64,000 nucleotides of DNA from Pseudomonadales bacterium (GCA_022072145.1 JAJVIG010000010.1:1-64000); one strand, 5' to 3'; counted from the stretch's first letter, positions 51,283-59,852 are shown. Notes: generated from the sequence alone by a model not told the origin. A program made the numbers and translations.

Positions 51283-53285
51283 AGCACGATCACCAGCAGC
51301 ACGAGGAGGGTCAGGAAGCTGTAGAGCAGGTAGACCGCGATCCGTCCCTGCTGGATGCCCCCGACCAGCCGCGCAGCGCGCGTCACCAGGCGTGCCAGCG
51401 GCAGGTACAGCAGCGACCAGAAGCGGTCCTCGACGGTGACCCGGTACTGCGGCACCGCGTCTAACGGCGAGGGCAGTTCCCTGTGCATGCGGAAGAACGG
51501 CGCGAAGATGTGGCGGATCGGCTGGCCGAAGCCTTCGGCGGTGTCCTGCATGCGTGCGTCCTGGTGCGGGAAGCCGCAATCCCACGGCGGTGCGCGGCGC
51601 ACGCGGCGGCGGTAGACGCGCGTGGCGACCAGCGCGCTGGCGCCGAGCAGCGCCACGATGCCGAGCAGGAACACCAGCGGGCTGTACGAGGCGCGCTCGG
51701 CCGACAGCGGCACCAGCTTCCACACCGAGGAGGCCTGCGGGTGCACGAGCGAGGCGCCGAGCAGTTCGGCCGACACGCCGTCGAGCAGGCCGAGCACCGG
51801 TGCCGGCAGCAGGCCGAGCAGCACGCAGGCCAGCGCGAGCCACAGCAGCCCCAGCCGCTCGAGCCGGCCGCAGTCGTGCGCGTCGGCCAGCGCCGGTTCG
51901 CGCATCTGCCCGAGGAAGATCACGCCGTAGAACTTGACCATCACGTAGGCGGCGAGCGCGGCGGTGAGCGCGAGCAGCGAGGCGCCCAGCGGCACCAGCA
52001 TGTTCATGAACGGGCGCGGCACCTCGGGGGTGAGCAGCAGGGCCTGCAGCAGCAGCCACTCGGACACGAAGCCGTTCAGCGGCGGCAGGCCGGCGATGGC
52101 TAGCGTGCCGACCAGCGCCGTCCACGCCACCCAGGGCATGCGCCGGATCAGGCCGCCCAGGCGCCCGAGGTTGCGTTCGCCGGTGGCGTGCAGCACCGAG
52201 CCGGTCGCCAGGAACAACAGGCTCTTGAACATCGCGTGGTTCAGGCAGTGGTACAGCGTGGCGGCCAGCGCCAGCGCCGCCGGCAGCGGCATCCGCTCGG
52301 CGTGGAACAGCAGCGCGAGCCCGCTGCCCGCGAACACGATGCCCAGGTTCTCGATCGAGGAGTAGGCGAGCAGGCGCTTCATGTCGGTCTGCACCGCGGC
52401 GAAGATCACGCCGAACAGCGCGCTGAACAGTCCGAGCGCGAGCAGCGCGGCTCCCCAGTGCCAGAGCGGGAACGGCAGCAGGTCCAGCGTGACGCGCAGC
52501 AGTCCGTAGGCGGCGGTCTTCAGCATCACGCCGCTCATCAGCGCCGACACCGGCGACGGTGCGGCGGGATGTGCCTCGGGCAGCCAGACGTGCAGCGGCA
52601 CCAGGCCGGCCTTGGCGCCGAAGCCGAGCAGCGCGAGCGCGAAGGCGAGCGTGGCGCGCGTGGCATCGAGGTCGGCGCCGCGCATCGCGTCGAAGGTGAA
52701 CTGCCAGCTGCCGCCCTGCAGAACACCGAAGCAGAGCAGGATCGCGATCGCACCGACGTGCGCGAGCAGCAGGTACAGGAAACCCGCGCCGCGGATGGCG
52801 CCGATGCGGTGCTGGGTCGTGACCAGGAAGTACGAGGCGAGCGCCATCGACTCCCAGGCGACCATGAAGGCGTAGGCGTCGTCGGCGAGCAGCACCATCG
52901 CCATGGTGGCGAGGAACACGTGGTACTGCAGGCACAACAGCCCCGGCGAGGTGCCAGCGCCGGCGCGGAAATAGCCGGCGCCGAACACGCTGATGCCGGT
53001 CGAGGCGCTGCCGAGCAGGAACAGGAAAAAGGCCGCCAGCGGATCCAGACGCAGATGCAGCGGCAGGTCCGGCAGGCCGATCGGCAGGATCCGTGTCGCG
53101 GGCGGCGCCGACAGCGCGGCAAGCCCGACGGCTGTGAGCACGATGCTCCCCAGCGCACCGAGCGGAAACAGCAGCCGCGCGATCAGCGCGGTGGCGTGCG
53201 GGCGCAGCAGGCCGGCCGCGCCGACGGCAAGCCAGCCGGCGACCACGACGAGCGCGGCGTTCAGCAGCACCGCCGGCTCAGCCAT
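51279..53285 (-). CDS. hyfB: Hydrogenase-4 component B-like antiporter subunit (HyfB type)
   Basis: A 668-aa antiporter-like subunit, first gene of the hyfBCEFGI operon. About 16 helices; AWESMALASYFLVT holds the TM5 glutamate, GFGAKAGLVPLHVWLPEAHP the TM7 lysine, KRLLAYSSIENLGIVFAG and LNHAMFKSLLFLATG the following lysines. HyfB-specific C-terminal extension (WDCGFPHQDARMQDTAEGFG to PQYRVTVEDRFW) is present. Start ATG; a minus-strand promoter lies about 100-130 nt upstream in the divergent spacer with the RHH gene. Confidence 0.93.
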   Translation of the reverse strand: MAEPAVLLNAALVVVAGWLAVGAAGLLRPHATALIARLLFPLGALGSIVLTAVGLAALSAPPATRILPIGLPDLPLHLRLDPLAAFFLFLLGSASTGISVFGAGYFRAGAGTSPGLLCLQYHVFLATMAMVLLADDAYAFMVAWESMALASYFLVTTQHRIGAIRGAGFLYLLLAHVGAIAILLCFGVLQGGSWQFTFDAMRGADLDATRATLAFALALLGFGAKAGLVPLHVWLPEAHPAAPSPVSALMSGVMLKTAAYGLLRVTLDLLPFPLWHWGAALLALGLFSALFGVIFAAVQTDMKRLLAYSSIENLGIVFAGSGLALLFHAERMPLPAALALAATLYHCLNHAMFKSLLFLATGSVLHATGERNLGRLGGLIRRMPWVAWTALVGTLAIAGLPPLNGFVSEWLLLQALLLTPEVPRPFMNMLVPLGASLLALTAALAAYVMVKFYGVIFLGQMREPALADAHDCGRLERLGLLWLALACVLLGLLPAPVLGLLDGVSAELLGASLVHPQASSVWKLVPLSAERASYSPLVFLLGIVALLGASALVATRVYRRRVRRAPPWDCGFPHQDARMQDTAEGFGQPIRHIFAPFFRMHRELPSPLDAVPQYRVTVEDRFWSLLYLPLARLVTRAARLVGGIQQGRIAVYLLYSFLTLLVLLVIVL

Positions 53286-53374
53286 GCTGGCCGTCGGCGC
53301 CGCGAGACGGGTCGGTGATGCCGTTCGTCATGGGCCGCTCCTGCCCGGCGCGCACTGCGGGTGCGTGCCGGGAC

Positions 53375-53415
53375 TTGACACATGCAAATCTAATTATCAT
53401 TGTGTTCTCCGTCAA
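53375..53415. promoter_or_regulatory. Back-to-back promoters between hyfB and the RHH regulator
   Basis: On the minus strand TTGACG (53415-53410) and TAGATT (53392-53387) are separated by exactly 17 nt, a good sigma-70 promoter towards hyfB. On the plus strand TTGACA (53375-53380) is a consensus -35 towards the ribbon-helix-helix gene, with an AT-rich but poor -10 near 53395-53403. The two overlap in an AT-rich block, so one operator could control both directions. RHH autoregulation at this site is inference. Confidence 0.45.
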
Positions 53416-53436
53416 TGTGAATTTGGTGCTGAAACC

Positions 53437-53670
53437 ATGGCACTGGAAAGCCGCACCGCGCGCCTCACGATCCTGATCGATCCGGGCAAGAAGGCCGTCT
53501 TCGAGCACCTCTGCGCGCGCGAGGACCAGACACCCTCGCAGGTGGTGCGGCGCCTGATCCGTGACTACATCGAGAGCCGGCTGGGGCACCCCTGGCGTCC
53601 GGGCGACACGGTAGAATCCGCGCTGTCGCAGAATCTGACGCGTGAGCCCGTAACCGGCGACGGTGTCTGA
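53437..53670 (+). CDS. Ribbon-helix-helix (CopG-like) DNA-binding protein
   Basis: A 77-aa protein. The N-terminal strand TARLTILIDPGKKAVFEHLC and the helix-turn-helix PSQVVRRLIRDYIESRLG are a typical RHH/MetJ-Arc fold, binding DNA as a dimer through the strand residues (RLTILI). The C-terminal 25 residues are disordered-looking. It is divergent from the hyf operon over 150 nt with overlapping promoter elements and has no toxin partner, so it is a candidate local repressor of hyf and itself. The following porin gene begins 50 nt downstream on the same strand and may be a second target. Confidence 0.75.
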   Translation: MALESRTARLTILIDPGKKAVFEHLCAREDQTPSQVVRRLIRDYIESRLGHPWRPGDTVESALSQNLTREPVTGDGV

Positions 53671-53720
53671 GGACCGTCTCCGCTCGTCTCCGCGTCCCGG
53701 CTGCACGTGATGGAGACGCG

Positions 53721-54905
53721 ATGCCCCGCAAACCCGTATTGTCTATGCCCGCCTTGCTGGTCATGGCCGTGGGAATCTGCGCGCCCGTGCCGCACGCCGT
53801 CGCGAGCACGAGTGAAGGCCTGTCGATCGTCTCGGACGACGGCCGGCATTCGTTGCGTCTCGGTGGGCGCCTCCACGGTGATTTCAATGCCTGGGACGGC
53901 GTCACCGCGGCGGTGCCGGGTGACGAGGAGAACGAGGTGTTCCTGCGCCGTGCGCGCCTCGAGTTGCGCGGGCGCACGGGAGACTGGCAGCTGCTCGCCA
54001 GCTACAACCTCGTCGACGAAGGTTCGTACGATCAGTTGTACCTGTCCTACCGCGGCTTCGGCGAGCTCGCGCGCATCACCTTCGGCCAGCAGAAAGAGGA
54101 TTTCGGGTTGGACAGCACCGGCGGTTCGAACTGGATCACCGGCATCGAGCGCGCGATTCCGGCGATGGCTTTCGACCCCGCGCGCAATGTGGGACTGAAG
54201 CTGCACGGCGGCGACGATCGCTTCAGCTACAGCATCGGCACGTTCCGCGAGGACCTGGACGACAGCCGGGCGCTGGACCACGCGCTGAGCGGACGCCTGG
54301 TGGTCCGGCCGCTGTACGATGCGGGGCGGCTGCTGCACGTGGGGGTAGGCATCACGCGCCGCGGCGGTGTCGCTGCCGACTACAGCGCGCGGCTCGGCGT
54401 GCGTGGCGGCGAGGACGGCAGTGGCGCGGGCCGCGTGCGCGCGCGTCTTGCCGGCATGGAGGGCGAGCGGCGTGATCGCGTGGTGGAGACCGCGGCGCGC
54501 TTCGGCGCGCTTCACGCGATGGCCGAGCATTTCCGCGGCGAGATCGAGCCGGATCAGGGTGGACAGGACATCGAGACCGATGGCTGGTACCTGACGGTTG
54601 CCTACGTGCTGACCGGCGAGCAGCGCGACTACCGCGCTGCCGAGGCGGTATTCGATGCGGTGAAGCCTGCTTCGCCGGGTGGCGCCTGGGAACTGTTCGC
54701 GCGCTACGACACGCTCGACGTGAGCAACCCCGCTCCGGTAGAGGTCTACGGCGCGCGCGCCCGGAGCCTGACGCTCGGCGTCAACTGGTACCTGAACGAG
54801 GCGCTGCGCTGCTCGCTGAACTGGCTGCGGGTCGACACCGGGCGCGCGATCGGTGCCGTCGACGACGGTGATGCGGTACTCGCGCGCCTGCAGTTCGTGT
54901 TCTGA
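53721..54905 (+). CDS. OprO/OprP-type outer-membrane porin
   Basis: A 394-aa outer-membrane beta-barrel. Signal peptide (hydrophobic 8-24, cleavage near AVAST) followed by the Porin_O_P start SLRLGGRLHGDFNAW, the strand repeats VFLRRARLELRGRTGDW and ITFGQQKEDFGLDSTGGS, and the terminal LARLQFVF with phenylalanine last, as required for BAM insertion. OprO/P members select phosphate or pyrophosphate; the family's arginine ladder cannot be verified. Located 50 nt after the RHH gene. Confidence 0.87.
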   Translation: MPRKPVLSMPALLVMAVGICAPVPHAVASTSEGLSIVSDDGRHSLRLGGRLHGDFNAWDGVTAAVPGDEENEVFLRRARLELRGRTGDWQLLASYNLVDEGSYDQLYLSYRGFGELARITFGQQKEDFGLDSTGGSNWITGIERAIPAMAFDPARNVGLKLHGGDDRFSYSIGTFREDLDDSRALDHALSGRLVVRPLYDAGRLLHVGVGITRRGGVAADYSARLGVRGGEDGSGAGRVRARLAGMEGERRDRVVETAARFGALHAMAEHFRGEIEPDQGGQDIETDGWYLTVAYVLTGEQRDYRAAEAVFDAVKPASPGGAWELFARYDTLDVSNPAPVEVYGARARSLTLGVNWYLNEALRCSLNWLRVDTGRAIGAVDDGDAVLARLQFVF

Positions 54906-54941
54906 ACGGGAGCCGGCAGCCCCTGCCGGCGGGAGGGCGGG

Positions 54942-55271
54942 ATGTTCGTCGCGGTCTATTGCTGGCGCGTGAAACCCGGCCGGGAAGAGCAGTTCCGCGA
55001 GGCGTGGCGCACCGGCACGCGCGCGATCGTGCGTATCTACGGCGGACTCGGTTCACGCCTGCATCGTGAGCGTGACGGACGCTTCGTGGCGATCGCCGAA
55101 TGGCCCGACGAGGCAACCTGGCAACGCGCGATCGAGGCGCGGATGGCCTACGACGACCCGCCGACGCGGGCGCGCTTCCTCGATGCGCTGGAGGATGCCG
55201 CGGCCGGCACGGTGCCGGTGTTCACGATGGAAGTCACCGACGACCTGCTCGCGCGCAGCGTGGCACTGTAA
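54942..55271 (+). CDS. ABM/dimeric alpha-beta-barrel protein
   Basis: A 109-aa protein with an antibiotic-biosynthesis-monooxygenase-like ferredoxin fold: MFVAVYCWRVKPGREEQFRE, then GSRLHRERDGRFVAIAEWPD and ATWQRAIEARM. Such proteins act as small monooxygenases, heme-degrading enzymes or simply dimeric binding proteins; no catalytic residue is recognisable. ATG with CGGGAGGGCGGG upstream. It lies 36 nt after the porin gene. Confidence 0.75.
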   Translation: MFVAVYCWRVKPGREEQFREAWRTGTRAIVRIYGGLGSRLHRERDGRFVAIAEWPDEATWQRAIEARMAYDDPPTRARFLDALEDAAAGTVPVFTMEVTDDLLARSVAL

Positions 55272-55390
55272 AAGCTGTTGCAAAGCCCTCGCCGCTCGCC
55301 TTGTGGGTTTTTGCGATGACCTCCGCAGACCGGGAGTACATGCCGTGCTCGCGCTAGCCGCCCGCAAACCGGCCGCGTTATGCTTGCGCC

Positions 55391-56401
55391 ATGCGACACG
55401 ACAGACTCCTCACTCGCTGCGCGCAGGCGCTGCTCGCGACACTGCTACCCGCCATGGCCGCGCTCGCGGGCCCGGATGCGCCGTTCGCGACCACCGACCA
55501 GAACCCGTTGCTGCAAACGCGCGGCCTGCCTTCGCCCGCCGAGTCGGCGTTGCCCGCGCCCGGGGACTGGAACTGGCGTGCCGCGCTCGACGTGGCCAGC
55601 CATTCGGTGGAGGACGAGGCCGCGAACGGCGAGCGCATCGTGCTCGACGGCGAGAGCTGGCGTCTGAACCTGGGGCTGAGTCGCGGGGTGGGCGAGCGCG
55701 TCGCGCTCACGGTGGACCTGCCGCTGATCGCGCACAGCGGCGGCACCCTGGATGCGTTGATCGAAGGCTGGCACGACGCCTTCGGACTCAGCAACGACCG
55801 TCGCTCGGTCTTCGCACGCAACCGCCTGGTGTTCCGTCATGTGGCGCCCGACGGGGAGCGGCTGACACTCACCGACAGCGGGCAGGGTGTGGGGGATCTG
55901 CGGCTGGGTGTCGAGTGGCGCGTGCGCGCCGGCGGCCCGGCGGCGCGCAGCCTGTCGGTGCGCGCCAGTGCCGAGTTGCCGACCGGTTCGGAGTCCGCGC
56001 TGCGCGGCAGCGGCGCCACCGACGTCGCGCTGCAGTTGATGTCGACCGACCGGGCGACGCTCGCGCGCTGGAACACCACGCTCAGCTGGATGCTGGGCGG
56101 TATACGCAGCGGCGCCGGCGAGGTGCTGCCCGCGCAGCGGCGCGAGTTCGTGGCGATCGCCAGCGCCGGTGTGGCGCACCCGCTCACGCGCCGCCTCAGT
56201 GCCAGGCTGCAGCTCGATGCGCACGGGCCCTTCTACGACAGCCCGCTGTGGCCGCTCGGTTCGAGCGGCGTGCAGCTAGCGCTCGGCGTGGGCATCGACG
56301 CCGGGTCGGCGGGCGTCTTCGACATCGCGGTCACCGAGAACCTGCGCAGCGATACCACGCCGGATTTCGGGCTGCACCTGGGTTGGCGGGGTATGCTATG
56401 A
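55391..56401 (+). CDS. Exported DUF3187-like outer-membrane protein
   Basis: A 336-aa protein with a signal peptide (hydrophobic 8-25, cleavage near ALAGP). The start of the mature part, PFATTDQNPLLQTRGLP, is the DUF3187 signature. The remainder is a series of amphipathic strands (WRLNLGLSRGVGERVALTVD, VFRHVAPDGERLTLTDSGQG, DLRLGVEWRV, LHLGWRGML), consistent with an outer-membrane beta-barrel. Function unknown in all members known to me. Confidence 0.8.
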   Translation: MRHDRLLTRCAQALLATLLPAMAALAGPDAPFATTDQNPLLQTRGLPSPAESALPAPGDWNWRAALDVASHSVEDEAANGERIVLDGESWRLNLGLSRGVGERVALTVDLPLIAHSGGTLDALIEGWHDAFGLSNDRRSVFARNRLVFRHVAPDGERLTLTDSGQGVGDLRLGVEWRVRAGGPAARSLSVRASAELPTGSESALRGSGATDVALQLMSTDRATLARWNTTLSWMLGGIRSGAGEVLPAQRREFVAIASAGVAHPLTRRLSARLQLDAHGPFYDSPLWPLGSSGVQLALGVGIDAGSAGVFDIAVTENLRSDTTPDFGLHLGWRGML

Positions 56402-56536
56402 ACATTGGCGCGGGCGTCCGCAATACCCAACGAAATGCGTCAACTATTGCCCCGCGACGCCGATGCGCCTAGACTCCCCCGGTCGATGACGCGAGTGTCG
56501 CGCCGATTCACCCTGCAAGGAGACGAGGAGAACGCC

Positions 56537-57121
56537 ATGGAACACCAGTTGCCGCCGCTGCCGTACGCACGGGATGCGCTCGCGCCGCACATGTCCGCCG
56601 AGACCTTCGATTACCACTACGCGAAGCACCACCAGGCCTACGTCACGAACCTGAACAACCTGATCAAGGGCACCGAGTTCGAGAACCGCACGCTCGAGGA
56701 AATCGTGAAGACCGCGCCGACCGGCGGCGTCTACAACAATGCCGCGCAGGTGTGGAACCACACCTTCTTCTGGAGCTGCATGAAGCCCGCGGGCGGCGGC
56801 GTACCCAAGGGGGCGCTGGCCGATGCGATCAACCGCAAGTGGGGAAGCCTGGAGGAGTTCAGGAAGGCGTTCCAGACCAGCGCGGTCGGCAATTTCGGAT
56901 CCGGCTGGACCTGGCTGGTGCGCAAGCCCGACGGCAGCGTCGACATCGTTAACATGGGTGCCGCCGGCACGCCGCTGACCACGGCCGACAAGGCGCTGCT
57001 CTGCGTCGACGTGTGGGAACACGCGTACTACATCGACTACCGCAACCTGCGTCCGAAGTTCGTCGAGACCTTCCTCGAACACCTCGTGAACTGGAGCTTC
57101 GTCGAAGCCAACTACGGCTGA
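56537..57121 (+). CDS. sodB: Superoxide dismutase [Fe]
   Basis: A 194-aa cytoplasmic Fe/Mn-type superoxide dismutase. Metal ligands are the His in DYHYAKHHQAY (about H27), the His in AQVWNHTFFW (about H74), and the Asp and His of DVWEHAYYIDY. FeSOD features are AQVWNHTFFW and GGVYNNA with glutamine placed as in Fe enzymes. AAGGAGACGAGGAG precedes the ATG. A Rho-independent terminator follows 20 nt after the stop, so it is likely monocistronic. Confidence 0.96.
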   Translation: MEHQLPPLPYARDALAPHMSAETFDYHYAKHHQAYVTNLNNLIKGTEFENRTLEEIVKTAPTGGVYNNAAQVWNHTFFWSCMKPAGGGVPKGALADAINRKWGSLEEFRKAFQTSAVGNFGSGWTWLVRKPDGSVDIVNMGAAGTPLTTADKALLCVDVWEHAYYIDYRNLRPKFVETFLEHLVNWSFVEANYG

Positions 57122-57140
57122 GAGCATCGCGCTCCGCTCC

Positions 57141-57171
57141 GGGCGCCCCGCACGGGGGCGCCCGAATTTTT
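57141..57171 (+). terminator. Rho-independent terminator of sodB
   Basis: GGGCGCCCC and GGGGCGCCC pair around a short GCACG loop (57141-57163) and are followed by GAA and five T residues (57167-57171). It lies 20 nt after the sodB stop codon and is the clearest intrinsic terminator in the window. Confidence 0.85.
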
Positions 57172-57256
57172 CGCTACTTTTGACCGGTCAAACCGCATGA
57201 GACGGCGTTCGGCGTTCGGCATAATACGCCGTCGGCCGGCCACGGGCATAACAGCA

Positions 57257-58126
57257 ATGAGATCCAGGCGATTCGCCGAACGCGCGCGGGTGCTGCTCGC
57301 GGCCGGTCTGCTCGCGGCCACCGTGGCCGCTGCCGAAGACGAGCACCGCTTCAGCTATCACAGCGCCGACATAGGCAGTTGCCGATGGTGGAACGGCGCC
57401 GTCGAGGATTGCCTGACCGCGCGTGGAAACGGTGTGTTGGTCACCGGATCGGAGTATCTGCCCGCCCGCGACGGCAGGGCCGACGAGCGTGGTCTGCGCC
57501 GCGACACCAACTACTTCCTCGGCATGCAATTCGCGGTGATCGGCGTGTTGTTCGTCGCACCCGAGGGCATGAGCGGCTGGAGCGAGGAGCAGAAGGAGCA
57601 GCACCGTTTCGGCAAGTGGTGGGACAACGTCACCGGTCCGAAGTGGGACGAGGACGATCACGTCATCAACTACGTGACGCACCCCTACTGGGGGGCGGCG
57701 TACTACGTGCGCGCACGCGAGCGTGGCTACGACGACCGGCAGTCGTTCTGGTACTCGTTCATGCTGTCGACGATGTACGAGTTCGGCGCCGAAGCGCTGT
57801 TCGAGCCGGTGTCGATCCAGGATTTCTTCGTCACGCCCATCGTCGGCACCTGGCTGGGGCGGCAGTTCATGGACTGGCGGGCGCAGACCGAGGACCGCAT
57901 CGAGCGCACTGGCGAGCGGCGTTTCCGCGACCGGGTCGTGCTGGGGGGTACGGATCCTCTGGGCGCGGCAAGCCGCCTGGTCGACCGCATGCTGTGCCGC
58001 GGCGGCGAACTGCAGGCGCTGCCGTTCGTGCGCGAGCAGCCGCTGGTGATGCCGGTGGCCGGCGGCGCGGACGTCTCCACCGCCACCACCACCGTCTACG
58101 GCGTTTCGATCGCGCTGCGCTGGTAG
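57257..58126 (+). CDS. DUF3943 envelope protein
   Basis: A 289-aa protein starting at ATG 57257, which gives a normal signal peptide (AERARVLLAAGLLAATVAAA). The DUF3943-type core is DHVINYVTHPYWGAAYYVRA followed by SFMLSTMYEFGAEALFEPVSIQDFFVTPIVGTWLG (broken: SFMLSTMYEFGAEALF, then EPVSIQDFFVTP). Family members are envelope-associated and uncharacterised. An ATG 20 codons upstream would add an arginine-rich segment and spoil the signal peptide. Preceded by the sodB terminator, so it has its own promoter. Confidence 0.78.
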   Translation: MRSRRFAERARVLLAAGLLAATVAAAEDEHRFSYHSADIGSCRWWNGAVEDCLTARGNGVLVTGSEYLPARDGRADERGLRRDTNYFLGMQFAVIGVLFVAPEGMSGWSEEQKEQHRFGKWWDNVTGPKWDEDDHVINYVTHPYWGAAYYVRARERGYDDRQSFWYSFMLSTMYEFGAEALFEPVSIQDFFVTPIVGTWLGRQFMDWRAQTEDRIERTGERRFRDRVVLGGTDPLGAASRLVDRMLCRGGELQALPFVREQPLVMPVAGGADVSTATTTVYGVSIALRW

Positions 58127-58248
58127 ACCCCACGCCCGCCTTGCCCGTTCCGGGGCATGCCTGCGCGGGAGGCTATTGACTCTTAGCCGATAGCGGCGCT
58201 TGCTATGCAGCGGGTGTTCCACTCGTCCGTTGCGGCCGGAGGCGATCC

Positions 58249-59730
58249 ATGAGCGCAGGCGATAGTTACGAGGTCATCGTGATCGGCAGCGGGCCGGGGG
58301 GCGGTGCCTGCGCCACGCTGCTGCAGAAGCGCGGTATCCGCACGCTGCTGCTGGAGAAGAACGATGTGCTGGGTGGCAAGATGTACAGCGTCGAACGCGA
58401 CGGCTGGGCCTACGACATCTTCCCCCACGGGCAGGTGCCGATGCGCGGCTCGGCCTTCGAGACCGTGTTCGCCGAACTCGGGGTGGCGGATGAGTTCGTG
58501 CGCCCGGTGGAGCCCGACGACCCGCGCGATTTCGCGCACATCACCTACCGCCGGCGCGACCGGCGCGAGCCGCGCGCGGCGAACCAGCGCCAGGCGATGG
58601 CCGATCCGGGGCCGTTCTTCGCGCTGTGGGACATCGACGAGCGCGCGCGCCAGCAGACCGTCGAGTTCATGGCCCACCTGGTCACGCTGCCCGAGGAGGC
58701 GCTCGACGAACTCGACGACCTCAGCATGCACGATTACCTCGCACGCTTCGAGGTGCCGTACGAGCTCTACAGCTACATGGCGTTCCACGCCAACGCCTCG
58801 CTGGCGGAGCCGATCGACCTGGTCGCGGCGTCCGAGCAGATCCGCATCCTCCGGCAGATCTTCCTGCAGGGCGGTGGTGGCCAGTACAAGGGCGGCTTCG
58901 GCTTCCTGACGCGCGTGATGATGCGCGAGTTCGAGCGTAACGGCGGCACCATCCTGCGCCGGCACCGGGTCGAGCGGATCCTGGTCGAGGACGGTGCAGT
59001 GCGCGGCGTCGTGACGCCGCAGGGCAGCTTCCGGGCGCCGATCGTGGTGAGCAGCGCGGGACTGCAGCCGACGGTGCTCAAACTGGTGGGCGAGGGGAAT
59101 TTCGATCGTCGTTACGTGGAGCACGTGCGCTCGCTGGTTCCCGGCTGGGGTTTCACCAGCGTGCGTTATTTCCTCGAGCGGCCGGTGCTCGACGTCGGTA
59201 TCTACACCTGGTACAGCGACGAGTCGTGGTGGAACACCGAGCGCTTCGCGCAGGTCAAGGCGGGCCGGATACCCGACGAGGTCTCGCTGTTCATGGTCAA
59301 CCACGCGTATTTCGATCCCGATGCCGCGCCCGCCGGCAAGCAGGTCCTGGTGGCCGGAACGGTGTGCTCGGGCGATCCCGAAGCCAACGAGATCGAGGCG
59401 CTGTGGGGCCGGATGGACGAACAGATGCAGCGCTATTACCCGCAGGTATGGGCGGCGACCGCACGGCGCGAATACGCCGGCCCGCGCGAGATCAGCGAGT
59501 TCACGCGCGACGGCGTGCTGCCCGGGCAGGGTGGTGAATGCGTGGGACTGGGGCAGATCGTGGGGCAGTGCGGGCGCCACAAACCCGGGGTGCAGGCCCC
59601 GATCGGCGGGCTCTACTACGTGGGGGCCGATGCCGGGGCGGCTGGCATGGGCACGCACCAGGCGGCGCTGTCGGCCATCGAGGTCGTGCGGCTGGTGGAA
59701 CGGGAGCACCGCGCGGCCTGCGTTCCGTAG
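58249..59730 (+). CDS. CrtI/phytoene-desaturase-like FAD oxidoreductase
   Basis: A 493-aa FAD protein of the carotenoid isomerase/desaturase superfamily. The N-terminal dinucleotide motif VIVIGSGPGGGACATLLQKR and LLEKNDVLGGKMYSVERDGW are canonical; the C-terminal signature GGLYYVGADAGAAGMGTHQA closes the FAD site. No carotenoid genes (crtB, crtE) are nearby, so a retinol-saturase-like or other polyisoprenoid activity is as likely. Its stop codon TAG is the head of a GTAG palindrome, the same arrangement as at the msrQ end. Confidence 0.87.
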   Translation: MSAGDSYEVIVIGSGPGGGACATLLQKRGIRTLLLEKNDVLGGKMYSVERDGWAYDIFPHGQVPMRGSAFETVFAELGVADEFVRPVEPDDPRDFAHITYRRRDRREPRAANQRQAMADPGPFFALWDIDERARQQTVEFMAHLVTLPEEALDELDDLSMHDYLARFEVPYELYSYMAFHANASLAEPIDLVAASEQIRILRQIFLQGGGGQYKGGFGFLTRVMMREFERNGGTILRRHRVERILVEDGAVRGVVTPQGSFRAPIVVSSAGLQPTVLKLVGEGNFDRRYVEHVRSLVPGWGFTSVRYFLERPVLDVGIYTWYSDESWWNTERFAQVKAGRIPDEVSLFMVNHAYFDPDAAPAGKQVLVAGTVCSGDPEANEIEALWGRMDEQMQRYYPQVWAATARREYAGPREISEFTRDGVLPGQGGECVGLGQIVGQCGRHKPGVQAPIGGLYYVGADAGAAGMGTHQAALSAIEVVRLVEREHRAACVP

Positions 59731-59852
59731 GTTCGGCCTGCGGCCGAACATTTCGGATGTCCGGGCACAGCCCGGACCGGGCGATGTCCGCGTAGGTTCG
59801 GCCTGCGGCCGAACGGGTTTGGCACCCATGTCCGGGCACAGCCCGGACCTGC
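59727..59852. repeat. Two GTAG-headed REP/inverted-REP pairs
   Basis: The same palindrome as at 46024 occurs at 59727-59749 and 59792-59814: GTAG, then stem GTTCGGCC/GGCCGAAC with loop TGC. Each is followed by the second palindrome GTCCGGGC/GCCCGGAC with loop ACA (59759-59777 and 59830-59848); spacers are 9 and 15 nt, the latter itself able to form GGGT/ACCC. The inverted head is degenerate (CTGC at 59849-59852 instead of CTAC). The first GTAG provides the stop codon of the CrtI-like gene. These are close relatives of the copies 13.7 kb away. Confidence 0.88.

Noticed and set aside
46195-53285. Formate hydrogenlyase or NiFe hydrogenase
   Set aside because: The large subunit lacks both cysteine pairs that bind NiFe, and no hyp maturation or formate dehydrogenase genes are present.
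53278-53331. A 17-codon minus-strand frame overlapping the hyfB start (leader peptide)
   Set aside because: No ribosome site and no regulatory codon run; overlap with the ATG is explained by chance.
58249-59730. Carotenoid biosynthesis locus
   Set aside because: Only one CrtI-like gene; no crtB, crtE or crtY nearby, and the CrtC-like gene is 42 kb away in a CoA-thioester cluster.
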